This document shows, one piece after another, positions 1-9,913 of a stretch of 64,000 bases of DNA. This DNA comes from an uncultured Bacteroidales bacterium (lineage in GTDB: Bacteria > Bacteroidota > Bacteroidia > Bacteroidales > Paludibacteraceae): contig CAMKDV010000003.1 in NCBI GenBank assembly GCA_946411385.1, forward strand, positions 174,545-238,544, read 5' to 3'. Numbering within the stretch: position 1 is the first letter of the stretch; every line of letters begins with the position of its first letter. Below the pieces are notes generated by a model, which ran no database searches, was not told the origin of the DNA, and was given only the letters and a program-made list of their open reading frames with translations. The translations under genes and the position numbers were made by a program.

Positions 1-696
1 AAGGTTTTCCAACGCATTCACAATAGCTTCAATATTATTTCCGTCAATCTCCTCCACATCCCAATTGAATGCGCGCAACTTATCAGCCATCGGGTCGAGC
101 GATAGCACATCCTTTGTGTCACCCAATGCTTGCATCTGATTCTTATCAATTATCAGATACAGATTATCCAACCGATGATGTGCTGCAAAGGCAATCGCTT
201 CCCAGTTCGAACCTTCATCCATTTCGCCATCGCCTACCAGGCAATAGACTTTGAAATTCTTGCCGCTCTTCTTGGCACCCAATGCCATACCGCATGCCAC
301 AGGCAAACCATGTCCCAAACTGCCGGTAGACAGCTCTACACCCGGAAGTGTATGGGTGGCATGCGCATAATAGTGCGTACCATTCTGCGCAAAGTTCTTC
401 AGCAACTCATCTCGATCCAGAATCCCCACTTCTGCCAGCATCGCATACAGACTTGCGCAACAATGACCTTTGCTCAAGATAAACCGATCACGTTCAGGAC
501 TCTCGGCCTTCACTTTCTCCACGTCTATATACTCCGAATAGAGTACAGCCAAGATGTCTGCCATCGACAATGCTCCGGCAGAATGCGACTCATTCACATT
601 ATGCGCCAATGTCAACGCCAATGCACGAGCACGATTCGCAATCGCGTGTAATTCGTCTATTCGCTCACTCTTTAACTCCTTCATCCTTTCACTCAT
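1..696 (-). CDS. Transketolase N-terminal subunit (TPP-binding half), 3' end outside window
   Basis: Reverse-strand translation begins MSERMKELKSERIDELHAIANRARALALTLAHNVNESHSAGALSMADILAVLYSEY and contains GHGLPVACGMALGAK..VGDGEMDEGSNWEA typical of split transketolase N subunits. Confidence 0.88.
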   Translation of the reverse strand, partial: MSERMKELKSERIDELHAIANRARALALTLAHNVNESHSAGALSMADILAVLYSEYIDVEKVKAESPERDRFILSKGHCCASLYAMLAEVGILDRDELLKNFAQNGTHYYAHATHTLPGVELSTGSLGHGLPVACGMALGAKKSGKNFKVYCLVGDGEMDEGSNWEAIAFAAHHRLDNLYLIIDKNQMQALGDTKDVLSLDPMADKLRAFNWDVEEIDGNNIEAIVNALENL

Positions 697-1591
697 TTAT
701 AATTGATTCTATAACGCCATCAAAACTATGATACGGCATATTGCCTATTGTAGCATGCAACTTTATCATATTGGGTTGCAGCGAAACAACGGTATTGGAC
801 GATGGTATCGCGCCATAATGCAATTCGCTATTCGTCTTCGTCAACGCTCGCATACGTTCGATGAACAACTTCAGTGGATGCGAATCATCCGATGCGATAT
901 TGTATATTCCGTTCTCAAACTGCTCCGTCTGCATGCCATAGTCACACAAGCGCTTAATCATCTCCGCAGCATCCGGTGCGTACAAGAAATTCCAATTCTG
1001 CGTACATGCACTCAAATCAATCGGCGCATTCCGCTTCATCTTATCAAGGCACGACATCACCAAGGTGTACGGATGATCATACTCACCAAACAAACTGAAG
1101 ATGCGCAGATGGATATATTTCATGCCTAACTCATTTGCCAGTGTCGAACACTCCTTCCATACTTGCAATTTAGCCTTGCCATACTCCGAGAATGGCTCAC
1201 AAGGCATATCTTCTTTCTGCGGCTCAAAAGTACTGCCATATTCAGCTTGCGATCCTGCCATTACGAACAATTTACAACCCATCGCATGAGCAGAACGCAA
1301 GGCGTCTTTTGCATACGTTACGTTCCGCTGCTGCACCTCCGGATTATTGCGTCCTTCATGACCGGTACCATCCCATGCCAAGTGGATGAACACATCCGCT
1401 TTTACAATCCGCTCCGACAAGGCTGCATATTCTGATAATTGCAGTTCGATAGGCTCACATTGCTCGCGCACCTCGGCACGCAACTTACCTGCATCGCGGC
1501 ATACGGCATACACCTCTGCCCCACTCTGCGCAAGCGTTCGAATCAACTCCTGCCCAAGAAAACTCGTTGCTCCTGTAATTACGTATTTCAT
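689..1591 (-). CDS. NAD-dependent epimerase/dehydratase family protein (SDR)
   Basis: MKYVITGATSFLGQELIRTLAQSGAEV Rossmann motif; YGKAKLQ active-site-like motif. Confidence 0.85.
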   Translation of the reverse strand: MKYVITGATSFLGQELIRTLAQSGAEVYAVCRDAGKLRAEVREQCEPIELQLSEYAALSERIVKADVFIHLAWDGTGHEGRNNPEVQQRNVTYAKDALRSAHAMGCKLFVMAGSQAEYGSTFEPQKEDMPCEPFSEYGKAKLQVWKECSTLANELGMKYIHLRIFSLFGEYDHPYTLVMSCLDKMKRNAPIDLSACTQNWNFLYAPDAAEMIKRLCDYGMQTEQFENGIYNIASDDSHPLKLFIERMRALTKTNSELHYGAIPSSNTVVSLQPNMIKLHATIGNMPYHSFDGVIESIINE

Positions 1592-1618
1592 CCGTTCATT
1601 CGTTCAACGTTCATTCGT

Positions 1619-2959
1619 TCACTCCTTACCGCAATACTCTCGTATGGAGGTGATCATCCAATCAATCATCTCATCCGTCATACCGGGATAGACGCCAATC
1701 CAGAAGCCGTTATTCATCACAAAGTCCGTCATCCGCAGTTCACCCACCACGCGATAACCTTCCCCACTCTTGCGCATCTCGTCAAATGCCGGGTGCTTAA
1801 TCAGATTACCGGCAAACAGGTTACGCGTCTGAATCTTACGGCTCTCCAAGAAACTCGTCAACTCATTGCGCGTGAATCCGGCATCGTCCTTCACCGCAAT
1901 CAGGAACCCAAACCAACTCGGATTGCTGTTTGCTTCCGCTTCCGGCAAAATCAACTGCTCCACGTTCTTCAATCCCTCATGCAAACGTGCCCAGTTCTTA
2001 CGACGCGCAGCCACAATCGTATCCAGTTTCTCCAACTGTGCACAACCAATAGCCGCTTGCATGTCCGTGATCTTCAGGTTGAACCCGAAATGGCTATAGA
2101 CATATTTATGGTCATACCCTTGCGGCAACTCGCCGAACTGCCCCGTAAAACGCATCTTACACGTGTTATCCACACCTCCGACGCACCAGCAATCGCGTCC
2201 CCAATCGCGGAACGAACGGACGATCTTATCCAGCAGTGCATCGTTGGTATAAACAGCGCCACCCTCACCCATCGTCATGTGATGCGGAGGATAGAAACTA
2301 CTTGTGCCAATATGCCCCCACGTACCGGTTTTCTTGGTCACTCCGTCAATCGAATATTCCGAGCCCAACGCGTCACAATTGTCCTCAATCAGCCACAAGC
2401 CATGCTTGTCGCAAAATGCCTTCACTGCTTTGATATTGAACGGATTACCCAACGAGTGTGCTAACATCACAGCCTTTGTCTTGTCGCTGTAAGCAGCCTC
2501 CAGTTGGTTCACGTCGATGTCGAATCCCGGCAATGCCACATCCACGAACACCGGCACAGCGCCGAACTGAATAATCGGGTTCACTGTCGTCGGGAATCCT
2601 GCTGCCACAGTAATCACTTCATCCCCACGTTTGATGGCTTTGTCACCAAGTTTCGGCGAAGTCAAGGCATAGAATGCCAACAGGTTCGCACTACTGCCTG
2701 AGTTGCACACCGCGCAATGCTTCACGCCCAACCAGTTCGCCAGACGCGTCTCGAACTTATGCGCCCATGGACCGGCTGTAAGCCAGAAATCCAACGACGA
2801 ATCCACGAGGTTCACCACCTCCGCATCATCGAAGTACCGTCCGCCATAGTTCACAAACGTCTCTCCTGGTTTGAACTCCTTCTTCACCCCATGTACCTCG
2901 CGGTAGTACTCGCGAGTGAGATCTAATATCTGTTGTTTTAGTTCTTGTTTCTTATCCAT
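1619..2959 (-). CDS. rfbH: DegT/DnrJ/EryC1/StrS-family CDP-4-keto-6-deoxyglucose-3-dehydrase (RfbH-like E1)
   Basis: 446 aa; GSSANLLAFYALTSPKLGDKAIKRGDEVITVAAGFPTTVNPI and GTSSFYPPHHMTMGEGGAVYT typical of RfbH. Confidence 0.92.
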   Translation of the reverse strand: MDKKQELKQQILDLTREYYREVHGVKKEFKPGETFVNYGGRYFDDAEVVNLVDSSLDFWLTAGPWAHKFETRLANWLGVKHCAVCNSGSSANLLAFYALTSPKLGDKAIKRGDEVITVAAGFPTTVNPIIQFGAVPVFVDVALPGFDIDVNQLEAAYSDKTKAVMLAHSLGNPFNIKAVKAFCDKHGLWLIEDNCDALGSEYSIDGVTKKTGTWGHIGTSSFYPPHHMTMGEGGAVYTNDALLDKIVRSFRDWGRDCWCVGGVDNTCKMRFTGQFGELPQGYDHKYVYSHFGFNLKITDMQAAIGCAQLEKLDTIVAARRKNWARLHEGLKNVEQLILPEAEANSNPSWFGFLIAVKDDAGFTRNELTSFLESRKIQTRNLFAGNLIKHPAFDEMRKSGEGYRVVGELRMTDFVMNNGFWIGVYPGMTDEMIDWMITSIREYCGKE

Positions 2960-2984
2960 AAAATTTCAAATGTAAAATGTCAAA

Positions 2985-4055
2985 TTACAAATTCGCAAAA
3001 CGCTTTATTTCTTCAACGCATAATTCATATACGTTTTGCGATTGGTATCGCTTATACCAATCAGCCGTTAACTCAATTGCCTCTTTCGTACTCAGCTTTG
3101 GCTCCCATCCAAGCCGTGTCTGTGCTTTGGTGATATCGAGCATCAGCAGATTTGCTTCATGGACTGCATTGGGTTCGGTTTGGTCAAGCAGTGTACCCTT
3201 ACCGTATGCCTCTGTCAGCATCGATGCCACATCCCATACCGGCACTACCGCATCCATCTTCGGACCGAAGTTCCAACCTTCGCAGTATTTCGTCGGTTCT
3301 TCCCACATCTTCTGCGCTAGCAGCATATATCCGCTCAATGGCTCTAATACATGCTGCCACGGACGCACCGCATGACGGTTACGTATTGCTATCGGTTGTC
3401 CGGCTTCTATTGCACGGATGCAATCGGGGATGATTCTGTCCTTTGCCCAATCGCCACCACCAATCACGTTTCCGGCTCGGACAGATGCAATTGCCTTGCC
3501 GTGCTTCGCATACTTGTCCGGATGCATAAACGAGCGTCGCCAACTGCTGATCGCTATCTCGCAAGCACCCTTGCTGCTGCTGTACGGATCATATCCTCCC
3601 ATCGGTTCGTCCTCAGTATAAGCATGGTTCTGTTCGCGGTTCTCGTAACACTTGTCGGTAGTGATCATCACAGCAACCTTGGCACTCTTGCAATGCCGAA
3701 ACGCTTCCATCACGTTAATCGTACCCATCACGTTCGTCTGCCAAGTATCCACCGGCTCGTCATAACTAAACCGCACCAACGGTTGCGCAGCGAGATGGAA
3801 CACTATCTCAGGCTGATACTCCTCAAATATGCGCCGCATAGCAGCAGCATCACGGATGTCTGCACGCAAATCAGCCTTGATTTTAGAGCCGATTCCAGAT
3901 AACACGAAGTTATCTTTGAGCGTACTAGGCTCTAGTGCCACACCTATCACCTCCGCACCTAACTCATGCAGCCAGATACTCAACCACGAGCCTTTGAAAC
4001 CAGTATGACCGGTGATTAATACGCGTTTACCCTTATAGGAATTATCGAAAGTCAT
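2985..4055 (-). CDS. rfbG: CDP-glucose 4,6-dehydratase
   Basis: YKGKRVLITGHTGFKGSWLSIWLHELGAEV; DKCYENRE; operon context with rfbF/rfbH. Confidence 0.93.
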   Translation of the reverse strand: MTFDNSYKGKRVLITGHTGFKGSWLSIWLHELGAEVIGVALEPSTLKDNFVLSGIGSKIKADLRADIRDAAAMRRIFEEYQPEIVFHLAAQPLVRFSYDEPVDTWQTNVMGTINVMEAFRHCKSAKVAVMITTDKCYENREQNHAYTEDEPMGGYDPYSSSKGACEIAISSWRRSFMHPDKYAKHGKAIASVRAGNVIGGGDWAKDRIIPDCIRAIEAGQPIAIRNRHAVRPWQHVLEPLSGYMLLAQKMWEEPTKYCEGWNFGPKMDAVVPVWDVASMLTEAYGKGTLLDQTEPNAVHEANLLMLDITKAQTRLGWEPKLSTKEAIELTADWYKRYQSQNVYELCVEEIKRFANL

Positions 4056-4095
4056 AAATTGTTCATTCGTTCAACGTTCATTCGTTCATTCTTTA

Positions 4096-4863
4096 TTACA
4101 CAGCCCACGGTGCTTTTCCGCTTGCCCAGAGTGCTTCCAGTTTTTCCTTCTCACGCAGCGTATCCATGCACTGCCAGAAGCCTTCGTGCTTATAGCAATC
4201 CAGCTCGCCTTTAGCAGCAATAGACTCCAGCGGTTCGCGCTCCAGAATAGTGGTATCATCTTTGATGTAATCAAACACTGTCGGTTCAAATACCATGAAA
4301 CCTCCATTGATCCAACCGGTATCATCTTTACTCTTCTCGCGGAAGGACAATATGCTATCTCCATCCAAGTCCATGATTCCAAAGCGTCCTTCCGGCTGCA
4401 CACCGGTCAAGGTAGCGATATGCCCATGCGCTTTATGAAAAGCTATCAACTTCTTGATATCCACATCGCACACGCCATCTCCATAAGTCAAGCAGAATGC
4501 CTCATCACCTACGTACTTCTGAATACGCTTCACACGCCCGCCGGTCATGGTGTTCAGTCCGGTATCAACCACTGTCACTTTCCACGGCTCGGCATGCTGA
4601 CTATGCACGATGATGTCACGTCCGTTCGTGAAATCAAACGTGATGTCGCTGGTGTGGATGAAGTAGTTTGCGAACCACTCCTTGATCACATCCTGCTTGT
4701 ATCCGGCACAGATGATAAACTCATTGATGCCGAACTTACTATACCATTTCATGATATGCCACAAAATAGGCATACCACCTATTTCAATCATAGGTTTTGG
4801 TCTCAAATGGCTTTCCTCGCTAATACGAGTGCCAAACCCTCCGGCTAAGATTACTACTTTCAT
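4096..4863 (-). CDS. rfbF: Glucose-1-phosphate cytidylyltransferase
   Basis: MKVVILAGGFGTRISEESHLRPKPMIEIGGMPILWHIMKWYS; 255 aa. Confidence 0.95.
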   Translation of the reverse strand: MKVVILAGGFGTRISEESHLRPKPMIEIGGMPILWHIMKWYSKFGINEFIICAGYKQDVIKEWFANYFIHTSDITFDFTNGRDIIVHSQHAEPWKVTVVDTGLNTMTGGRVKRIQKYVGDEAFCLTYGDGVCDVDIKKLIAFHKAHGHIATLTGVQPEGRFGIMDLDGDSILSFREKSKDDTGWINGGFMVFEPTVFDYIKDDTTILEREPLESIAAKGELDCYKHEGFWQCMDTLREKEKLEALWASGKAPWAV

Positions 4864-4864
4864 A

Positions 4865-5737
4865 TTACCACTTTATCTGATTTTTCTTCAGTTTGTTACG
4901 CTGCACTTGCTCAATGGGAAGCACATCCATACTCTTGTAAGTCAACGCTTTGGCAACAGCTCGACAATCGCGTGCAAGTTTGCGGACACCATCTGGCTCC
5001 AAGGAGGCTGCATGATCAGTACCTTTCCAAGTCCTATCCAAGGTATAGTGACGTTCAATCCATTCCGCTCCCAATGCCACCGCTGCAGAATCAACGGCTA
5101 TACCAAGATGGTGGCCACTAAACCCTATAGCCTTCACTCGATTGGCATATTGTTCACGCATACGAGTGAGTTCCAGCAGACAAATATCCTCAAACGGAAC
5201 GGGATAACCACTGGTACAATTATATAGCACCAAATCCTTGTTCCGTCCTTTAGACTCAAAGAATGAAACAATTTCCTCTTCCTCTGCCTTTGTGGTCATG
5301 CCGAACGACAAATGAATCTCCCCCTCATAGTTAGTGCAGAGCCATCCGAGCATTTCCATGTTCAAATTGCATGCTGACGGAATCTTGATGAGTTTGGGGT
5401 GCAAGGAGACAATCTCCTTGGCGCTGGTCAAGTCCCAAACAGATGTTGAATATTCGATGCCAAATTCCTTGCACCAAGCCTGTAATTGACGATGCTGCTC
5501 AAGATTGAACTCAAGGAATTCACGATGCTCGCCATACGTCGCTCCATACGAATTCTCAGGATGCGGATGGGGTGCATTGTATTCTTCAGGCGTCAGCAAC
5601 TCGCGATTACAACGCTTCTGAAACTTCACTACGTCTGCCTTGCAGTACAACGCAGCTGTCTGAATCATCTCTCTGGCAATAGTCATATCGCCCTTGTGAT
5701 TACAACCTATCTCTGCTATTATTTTCGGTGTTTGCAT
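4865..5737 (-). CDS. N-acetylneuraminate synthase (NeuB)-family protein, short form without visible SAF domain
   Basis: IIAEIGCNHKGDMTIAREMIQTA, VKFQKR, SFGMTTKAEEEEIV, GFSGHHLGIAVDSAAVALGAEWIERHYTLDRTWKGTDHAASLEP; 290 aa. Confidence 0.85.
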   Translation of the reverse strand: MQTPKIIAEIGCNHKGDMTIAREMIQTAALYCKADVVKFQKRCNRELLTPEEYNAPHPHPENSYGATYGEHREFLEFNLEQHRQLQAWCKEFGIEYSTSVWDLTSAKEIVSLHPKLIKIPSACNLNMEMLGWLCTNYEGEIHLSFGMTTKAEEEEIVSFFESKGRNKDLVLYNCTSGYPVPFEDICLLELTRMREQYANRVKAIGFSGHHLGIAVDSAAVALGAEWIERHYTLDRTWKGTDHAASLEPDGVRKLARDCRAVAKALTYKSMDVLPIEQVQRNKLKKNQIKW

Positions 5738-5771
5738 TTTTTTAAATTTAACTTAATAATTCTTCTTTTTT

Positions 5772-7262
5772 TTATGGAATATATTTATGATATATTTGTA
5801 AAAATATAGATTTTAGCTCTACATATTCGTAAGGCTTGAATATTTCACATATTGCAAAAAACACGACTGTCCCGGTAATCAATTGAACAGGAAGAATAAC
5901 AAATGGTGATAGAGGCAGAAATTTAAAGAAATACACACTTATTGCCACACACATTGCTACCATATACGATGGCGTTACGTCTCGCATCTGCATTCTGGTT
6001 GAGTAATCAACTTCTCGACCGACATAATATGTATATATAAAAAACGCAGCTATTCGGGCAAATATCATGCCGACAAGCATTGGTATGATACCATAAAAGA
6101 TACCCAGCAATACCGGACCGATATCCAAACTCTTGGATACTATAAATACGCGCATATACAAATCGGGCCTTCCTATTATTTTGAGCATTGACTTGTTAAC
6201 TGACCACAAAGGGAAAAGCGAAACAGCGACACAAATATATGGAAGATAGCGAGCCGCATCCAACCACTTTTCGCCAATAAGACAGACTATAAAAGGCTTG
6301 GCTATTGCAGCAAGGAAAAACAGCGATATTGTAGTAACAAACATGGTAACCTTAATCATACGCCTATATACCGCAATCATGCGCGCCGGATCTTCCTGGA
6401 TGCTGGATAATGTAGGGTAAGACACGCGCTCTACGACATTCGTGAGGTTGACGGATAACAACTCTGCATAACCTCTCGCCCTAGTATACTGCCCAAGTGC
6501 CTCCATAGCATAGAATTTTCCGACTACCAAAACATATATTCTAGTCCAAATCGCCCCGATAAGATTAGTGAGAGTCAGACGCCAGCCGAATACCCACATA
6601 TATTTTGCACTTTCGGTAGAAAAAGATAGACGTGGTTTCCACGGACATACAATGAACAGATACGAAACACTGAGAATGGAGGTTAGCATATTTTGAGCCA
6701 CCAAGGACCATACTCCTAATCCGCAAAAAGCACAAATAATCCCCACAACTCCTCCCAATATACTGGATATTACTTGGGAATATGTGAAAGGCTTGAAATT
6801 TATCTCTTTTGTCATTTTTGCACCTTGGGCTGCTGATAGAGAGCCTATCACCATCGTCAATCCTAATACTCGGGCTAATGAAGTTAACTCTGCATTGAAG
6901 AATCGAGACAAGTATGGAGCGAACACAAAAAGAAGAGTATAGGCTCCTACACTCATGCCCATAGTCATCCAAAACATCGTATTATAATCATCTTCCGTAA
7001 TATTAGGCTTACGTATTAGAGATGCCCCGAAATTTCCATCTACAAAAATACCTAGAATCGCCTGTACCACCATTACCATTCCCACCATTCCGTATGCCTC
7101 CGGCGAAAGCAAACGAGCCAGCACAATGCCGATAACAAATCTGACACCATTACTCACCAAGGACTGCGCTGCGGTCCATCCAACACCTTTCAATGTCTTA
7201 TTTCGCAAGTTATCAGATGCCATAAATACGCCTCCTGTGTAATAATATGGAACCTTTTTCAA
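5772..7262 (-). CDS. Lipopolysaccharide/oligosaccharide flippase, MOP superfamily (Wzx-like)
   Basis: Multi-span hydrophobic protein with KTLKGVGWTAAQSLVSNGVRFVIGIVLARLLSPEAYGMVGMVMV N-terminus. Confidence 0.88.
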   Translation of the reverse strand: MKKVPYYYTGGVFMASDNLRNKTLKGVGWTAAQSLVSNGVRFVIGIVLARLLSPEAYGMVGMVMVVQAILGIFVDGNFGASLIRKPNITEDDYNTMFWMTMGMSVGAYTLLFVFAPYLSRFFNAELTSLARVLGLTMVIGSLSAAQGAKMTKEINFKPFTYSQVISSILGGVVGIICAFCGLGVWSLVAQNMLTSILSVSYLFIVCPWKPRLSFSTESAKYMWVFGWRLTLTNLIGAIWTRIYVLVVGKFYAMEALGQYTRARGYAELLSVNLTNVVERVSYPTLSSIQEDPARMIAVYRRMIKVTMFVTTISLFFLAAIAKPFIVCLIGEKWLDAARYLPYICVAVSLFPLWSVNKSMLKIIGRPDLYMRVFIVSKSLDIGPVLLGIFYGIIPMLVGMIFARIAAFFIYTYYVGREVDYSTRMQMRDVTPSYMVAMCVAISVYFFKFLPLSPFVILPVQLITGTVVFFAICEIFKPYEYVELKSIFLQIYHKYIP

Positions 7263-7302
7263 TCAACTCTGATTGGGAAACATGGGTAAGTAAACTGTAA
7301 AT

Positions 7303-8196
7303 TTACAAATTAAAATCTTTCCTGACTCTTCTGGCAAACAATGTCGCTCCAATAGAATTCAGATGATTGGCATTATAATAAATGGAATCTGCACGGAATT
7401 CGTCATCATACAGATAATTGTGGTATTCTATTGGATAATGTGATTGCACACTATCGATTAAGGCATACAAATCTTGTACACCTTCCGGTTGAATGTTTTC
7501 AAGATAGTAATCCGCACAAGGGAACGTAATTGCAATCAAACGGATACCATTCTGATGGCAGATTTGTGCAAAATCCGTAAGATAGTTCAAATATTCGCGA
7601 TAGCATTCTTGTGCCGGCCAACTACGATGAATATTCCTTTTTACAGACATCTCCCACTTTGGGCTCTTTCCTACTATCGGGTAATAGCCCAGCGAATCAT
7701 ATGTAATATCTTTCCATTTCTTATGTCTCAACTGATTCATATATAAAGCTGAACGGCATGTAAATCTTTGAGGTAGTCGGTCATAATAAATATTCATGTA
7801 TTTCGAGTATTTATACATGTACAACTCATTTTCGGGATTGCACGGCTGGTAGTGATAAGAAGAATATACTGCCTCATATCCGATTGGAAAAATTACTGTT
7901 TTGAGATTTGACATAGTAGGAAATATTCGCTCTGCCAACTGGACATCCCAATATATCCAACGACCGGATATTGCGAAATCATAGATACTATCGTTATCTT
8001 GCAGCAAGTGGGGATTCATACAATTCTCAAGATAGGACGATCCCATAAATAATGTCGTGATTGCAGGATTACCATAGACTTGAGAATATTTATGAGTGTA
8101 ATACGAATCTCGATGTCCTTCAAACCATTCGGCGAACATCCATAGTGACAAAAAGAGAACACAAGTCCAAAGTATTAAGCGGAAAGATTTATTCAT
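7303..8196 (-). CDS. Membrane-anchored SGNH-like protein (DltD/AlgJ-type partner of MBOAT), putative
   Basis: N-terminal TM segment; LFMGSSYLEN (GxSx block) and C-terminal YNANHLNSIGATLFARRV; adjacent to MBOAT/ACP. Confidence 0.55.
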   Translation of the reverse strand: MNKSFRLILWTCVLFLSLWMFAEWFEGHRDSYYTHKYSQVYGNPAITTLFMGSSYLENCMNPHLLQDNDSIYDFAISGRWIYWDVQLAERIFPTMSNLKTVIFPIGYEAVYSSYHYQPCNPENELYMYKYSKYMNIYYDRLPQRFTCRSALYMNQLRHKKWKDITYDSLGYYPIVGKSPKWEMSVKRNIHRSWPAQECYREYLNYLTDFAQICHQNGIRLIAITFPCADYYLENIQPEGVQDLYALIDSVQSHYPIEYHNYLYDDEFRADSIYYNANHLNSIGATLFARRVRKDFNL

Positions 8197-8217
8197 TTTG
8201 GGGACAATGACAAATAA

Positions 8218-9669
8218 CTAGAATTGGAAGTAAACAAAATCAGCACTTCCTCCTCGCAATAATAAAATAATGAATAGAGTAAATGAATACAACAAAGCTA
8301 GCACTATTGGTCGTTGAATATTTTTGATATATGATAGCAGTAGGGATTTATCTCTATTGAACCATTCTATAATGAGCATTAATATAATACTGACAAAAGC
8401 AGTGTATAGTTCAACTTTCCCATCCAAATCAGGTATGGAAAATAATGTCCTGTCGCTCATGCCGCAAAAGTATGACCACGCTTGAGAAATGTTACCTGCC
8501 CGGAAGATTGTTAGACCTATGGTAACAAGCATGAATGTCAATACCATTCGGCCAAAGTCCGCTATAACAGGAAGTCCCAAGCGATTAGTATGAATCTTGC
8601 TTTTCTTAAAGAACGCTCCTGATAAGATGAGAGGCACGAAGAGTAATCCATGATACAACCCGAACACTGCAAAGGTCCAATTTGCTCCATGCCACATACC
8701 TACAACTATCATGTTAATAATGATTGCCAATATCATGCCGAATTTTCCCCAATCTCGGAAACGAATGTTAAGCGGCATAAAAACATAATCCGTCAACCAT
8801 GAAGTTAGTGACATATGCCATCTACGCCAATAGTCTGCCATGTTTAATGCAAAGAATGGGTGATTGAAATTCTTTGCAATAGTGAATCCCAATAGTCTGC
8901 TGACTCCAATAGCCATATCACTATATCCTGAAAAATCGGTGTACATCTGAAAACTGTACAAGATTGCGGCTATAGCCAATGTACTGCCTGTCGCGCCATC
9001 TATGTTATTCCATACTTGGTCTATGCTTGTTGCCAGATTATCTGCGATGACTACTTTTTTGAACAATCCCCATAGAAATTGACCACAACCTTCGATGGTG
9101 TTGTTGTATTCAATTGTTCTTACGGTTTTCAATTGGTTGATAAACGTTGGCCGGTCAATCGGTCCTGATAGCAGACAAGGGAAAAAGGCCACATACGTTC
9201 CAAATGCCACGATATCATTGATTGGTTCAACTTTACCGCGATAAATGTCTATTACATAACTCAACAACCGAAATGTAAAGAACGAGATACCCAACGGCAT
9301 GATGATATTGAAAGTATGCAAGTTAGTATGCTGCCCGCATGTCTCGAGCAAAGCGCCAAACGACTCAATGAAGAAATTAAAATACTTGAAATACAGCAGC
9401 GTACTGACGCCGAGCACCACGCCTAATGCAGTCAGCCAATAACTTTGCTTCTCTGACTTTGCCGTAGCAATACCTTTGCCTAAGAAATAAAAAATCAGCG
9501 TCGCCACAATCAGTAGGGGCAACATCCGCCAATCAGCATAGCCATAAAAGAAATAGCTTGCCAATAGCAAAAAAATATTCTGTCCTTTGGTCGTGTTCTT
9601 CAGCGGTACCCAACAAATCAGATACACTACCGAAAAGAATACCAAAAATATAAGTGAATTAAATACCAT
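8218..9669 (-). CDS. MBOAT-family O-acyltransferase (AlgI/DltB-like)
   Basis: MADYWRRWHMSLTSWLTDYVFMPL and GMWHGANWTFAVFGLYHG motifs; polytopic. Confidence 0.93.
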   Translation of the reverse strand: MVFNSLIFLVFFSVVYLICWVPLKNTTKGQNIFLLLASYFFYGYADWRMLPLLIVATLIFYFLGKGIATAKSEKQSYWLTALGVVLGVSTLLYFKYFNFFIESFGALLETCGQHTNLHTFNIIMPLGISFFTFRLLSYVIDIYRGKVEPINDIVAFGTYVAFFPCLLSGPIDRPTFINQLKTVRTIEYNNTIEGCGQFLWGLFKKVVIADNLATSIDQVWNNIDGATGSTLAIAAILYSFQMYTDFSGYSDMAIGVSRLLGFTIAKNFNHPFFALNMADYWRRWHMSLTSWLTDYVFMPLNIRFRDWGKFGMILAIIINMIVVGMWHGANWTFAVFGLYHGLLFVPLILSGAFFKKSKIHTNRLGLPVIADFGRMVLTFMLVTIGLTIFRAGNISQAWSYFCGMSDRTLFSIPDLDGKVELYTAFVSIILMLIIEWFNRDKSLLLSYIKNIQRPIVLALLYSFTLFIILLLRGGSADFVYFQF

Positions 9670-9905
9670 TACTTAGACGCTATGCAATCAATCATCTGCC
9701 CGATATTCTGCCAAGAGAGAATCTCTTTGCTCGTGAACTTTATCTTGAAATGTTTCTCTATAGCCACAATCAACTGAATATGTGTCAGACTATCCCACTC
9801 CTCAATATCATCTGCAGTAGTCGCATCCAGCAACTCAATCTCTTCATTGTCCAATACATCGCGGAAAATCTCTTGCACTTCCGCCAAAATCTGATTTCTT
9901 TCCAT
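9669..9905 (-). CDS. Acyl carrier protein
   Basis: EWDSLTHIQLIVAIEKHFKIKF with DSL phosphopantetheine site; start MERNQILAEVQ preferred over the upstream ATG at 9935. Confidence 0.88.
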   Translation of the reverse strand: MERNQILAEVQEIFRDVLDNEEIELLDATTADDIEEWDSLTHIQLIVAIEKHFKIKFTSKEILSWQNIGQMIDCIASK

Positions 9906-9913
9906 ATCTTCAA

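Noticed and set aside
1439-2464. 341-aa + strand ORF opposite rfbH
   Set aside because: Antisense artefact over an unambiguous aminotransferase.
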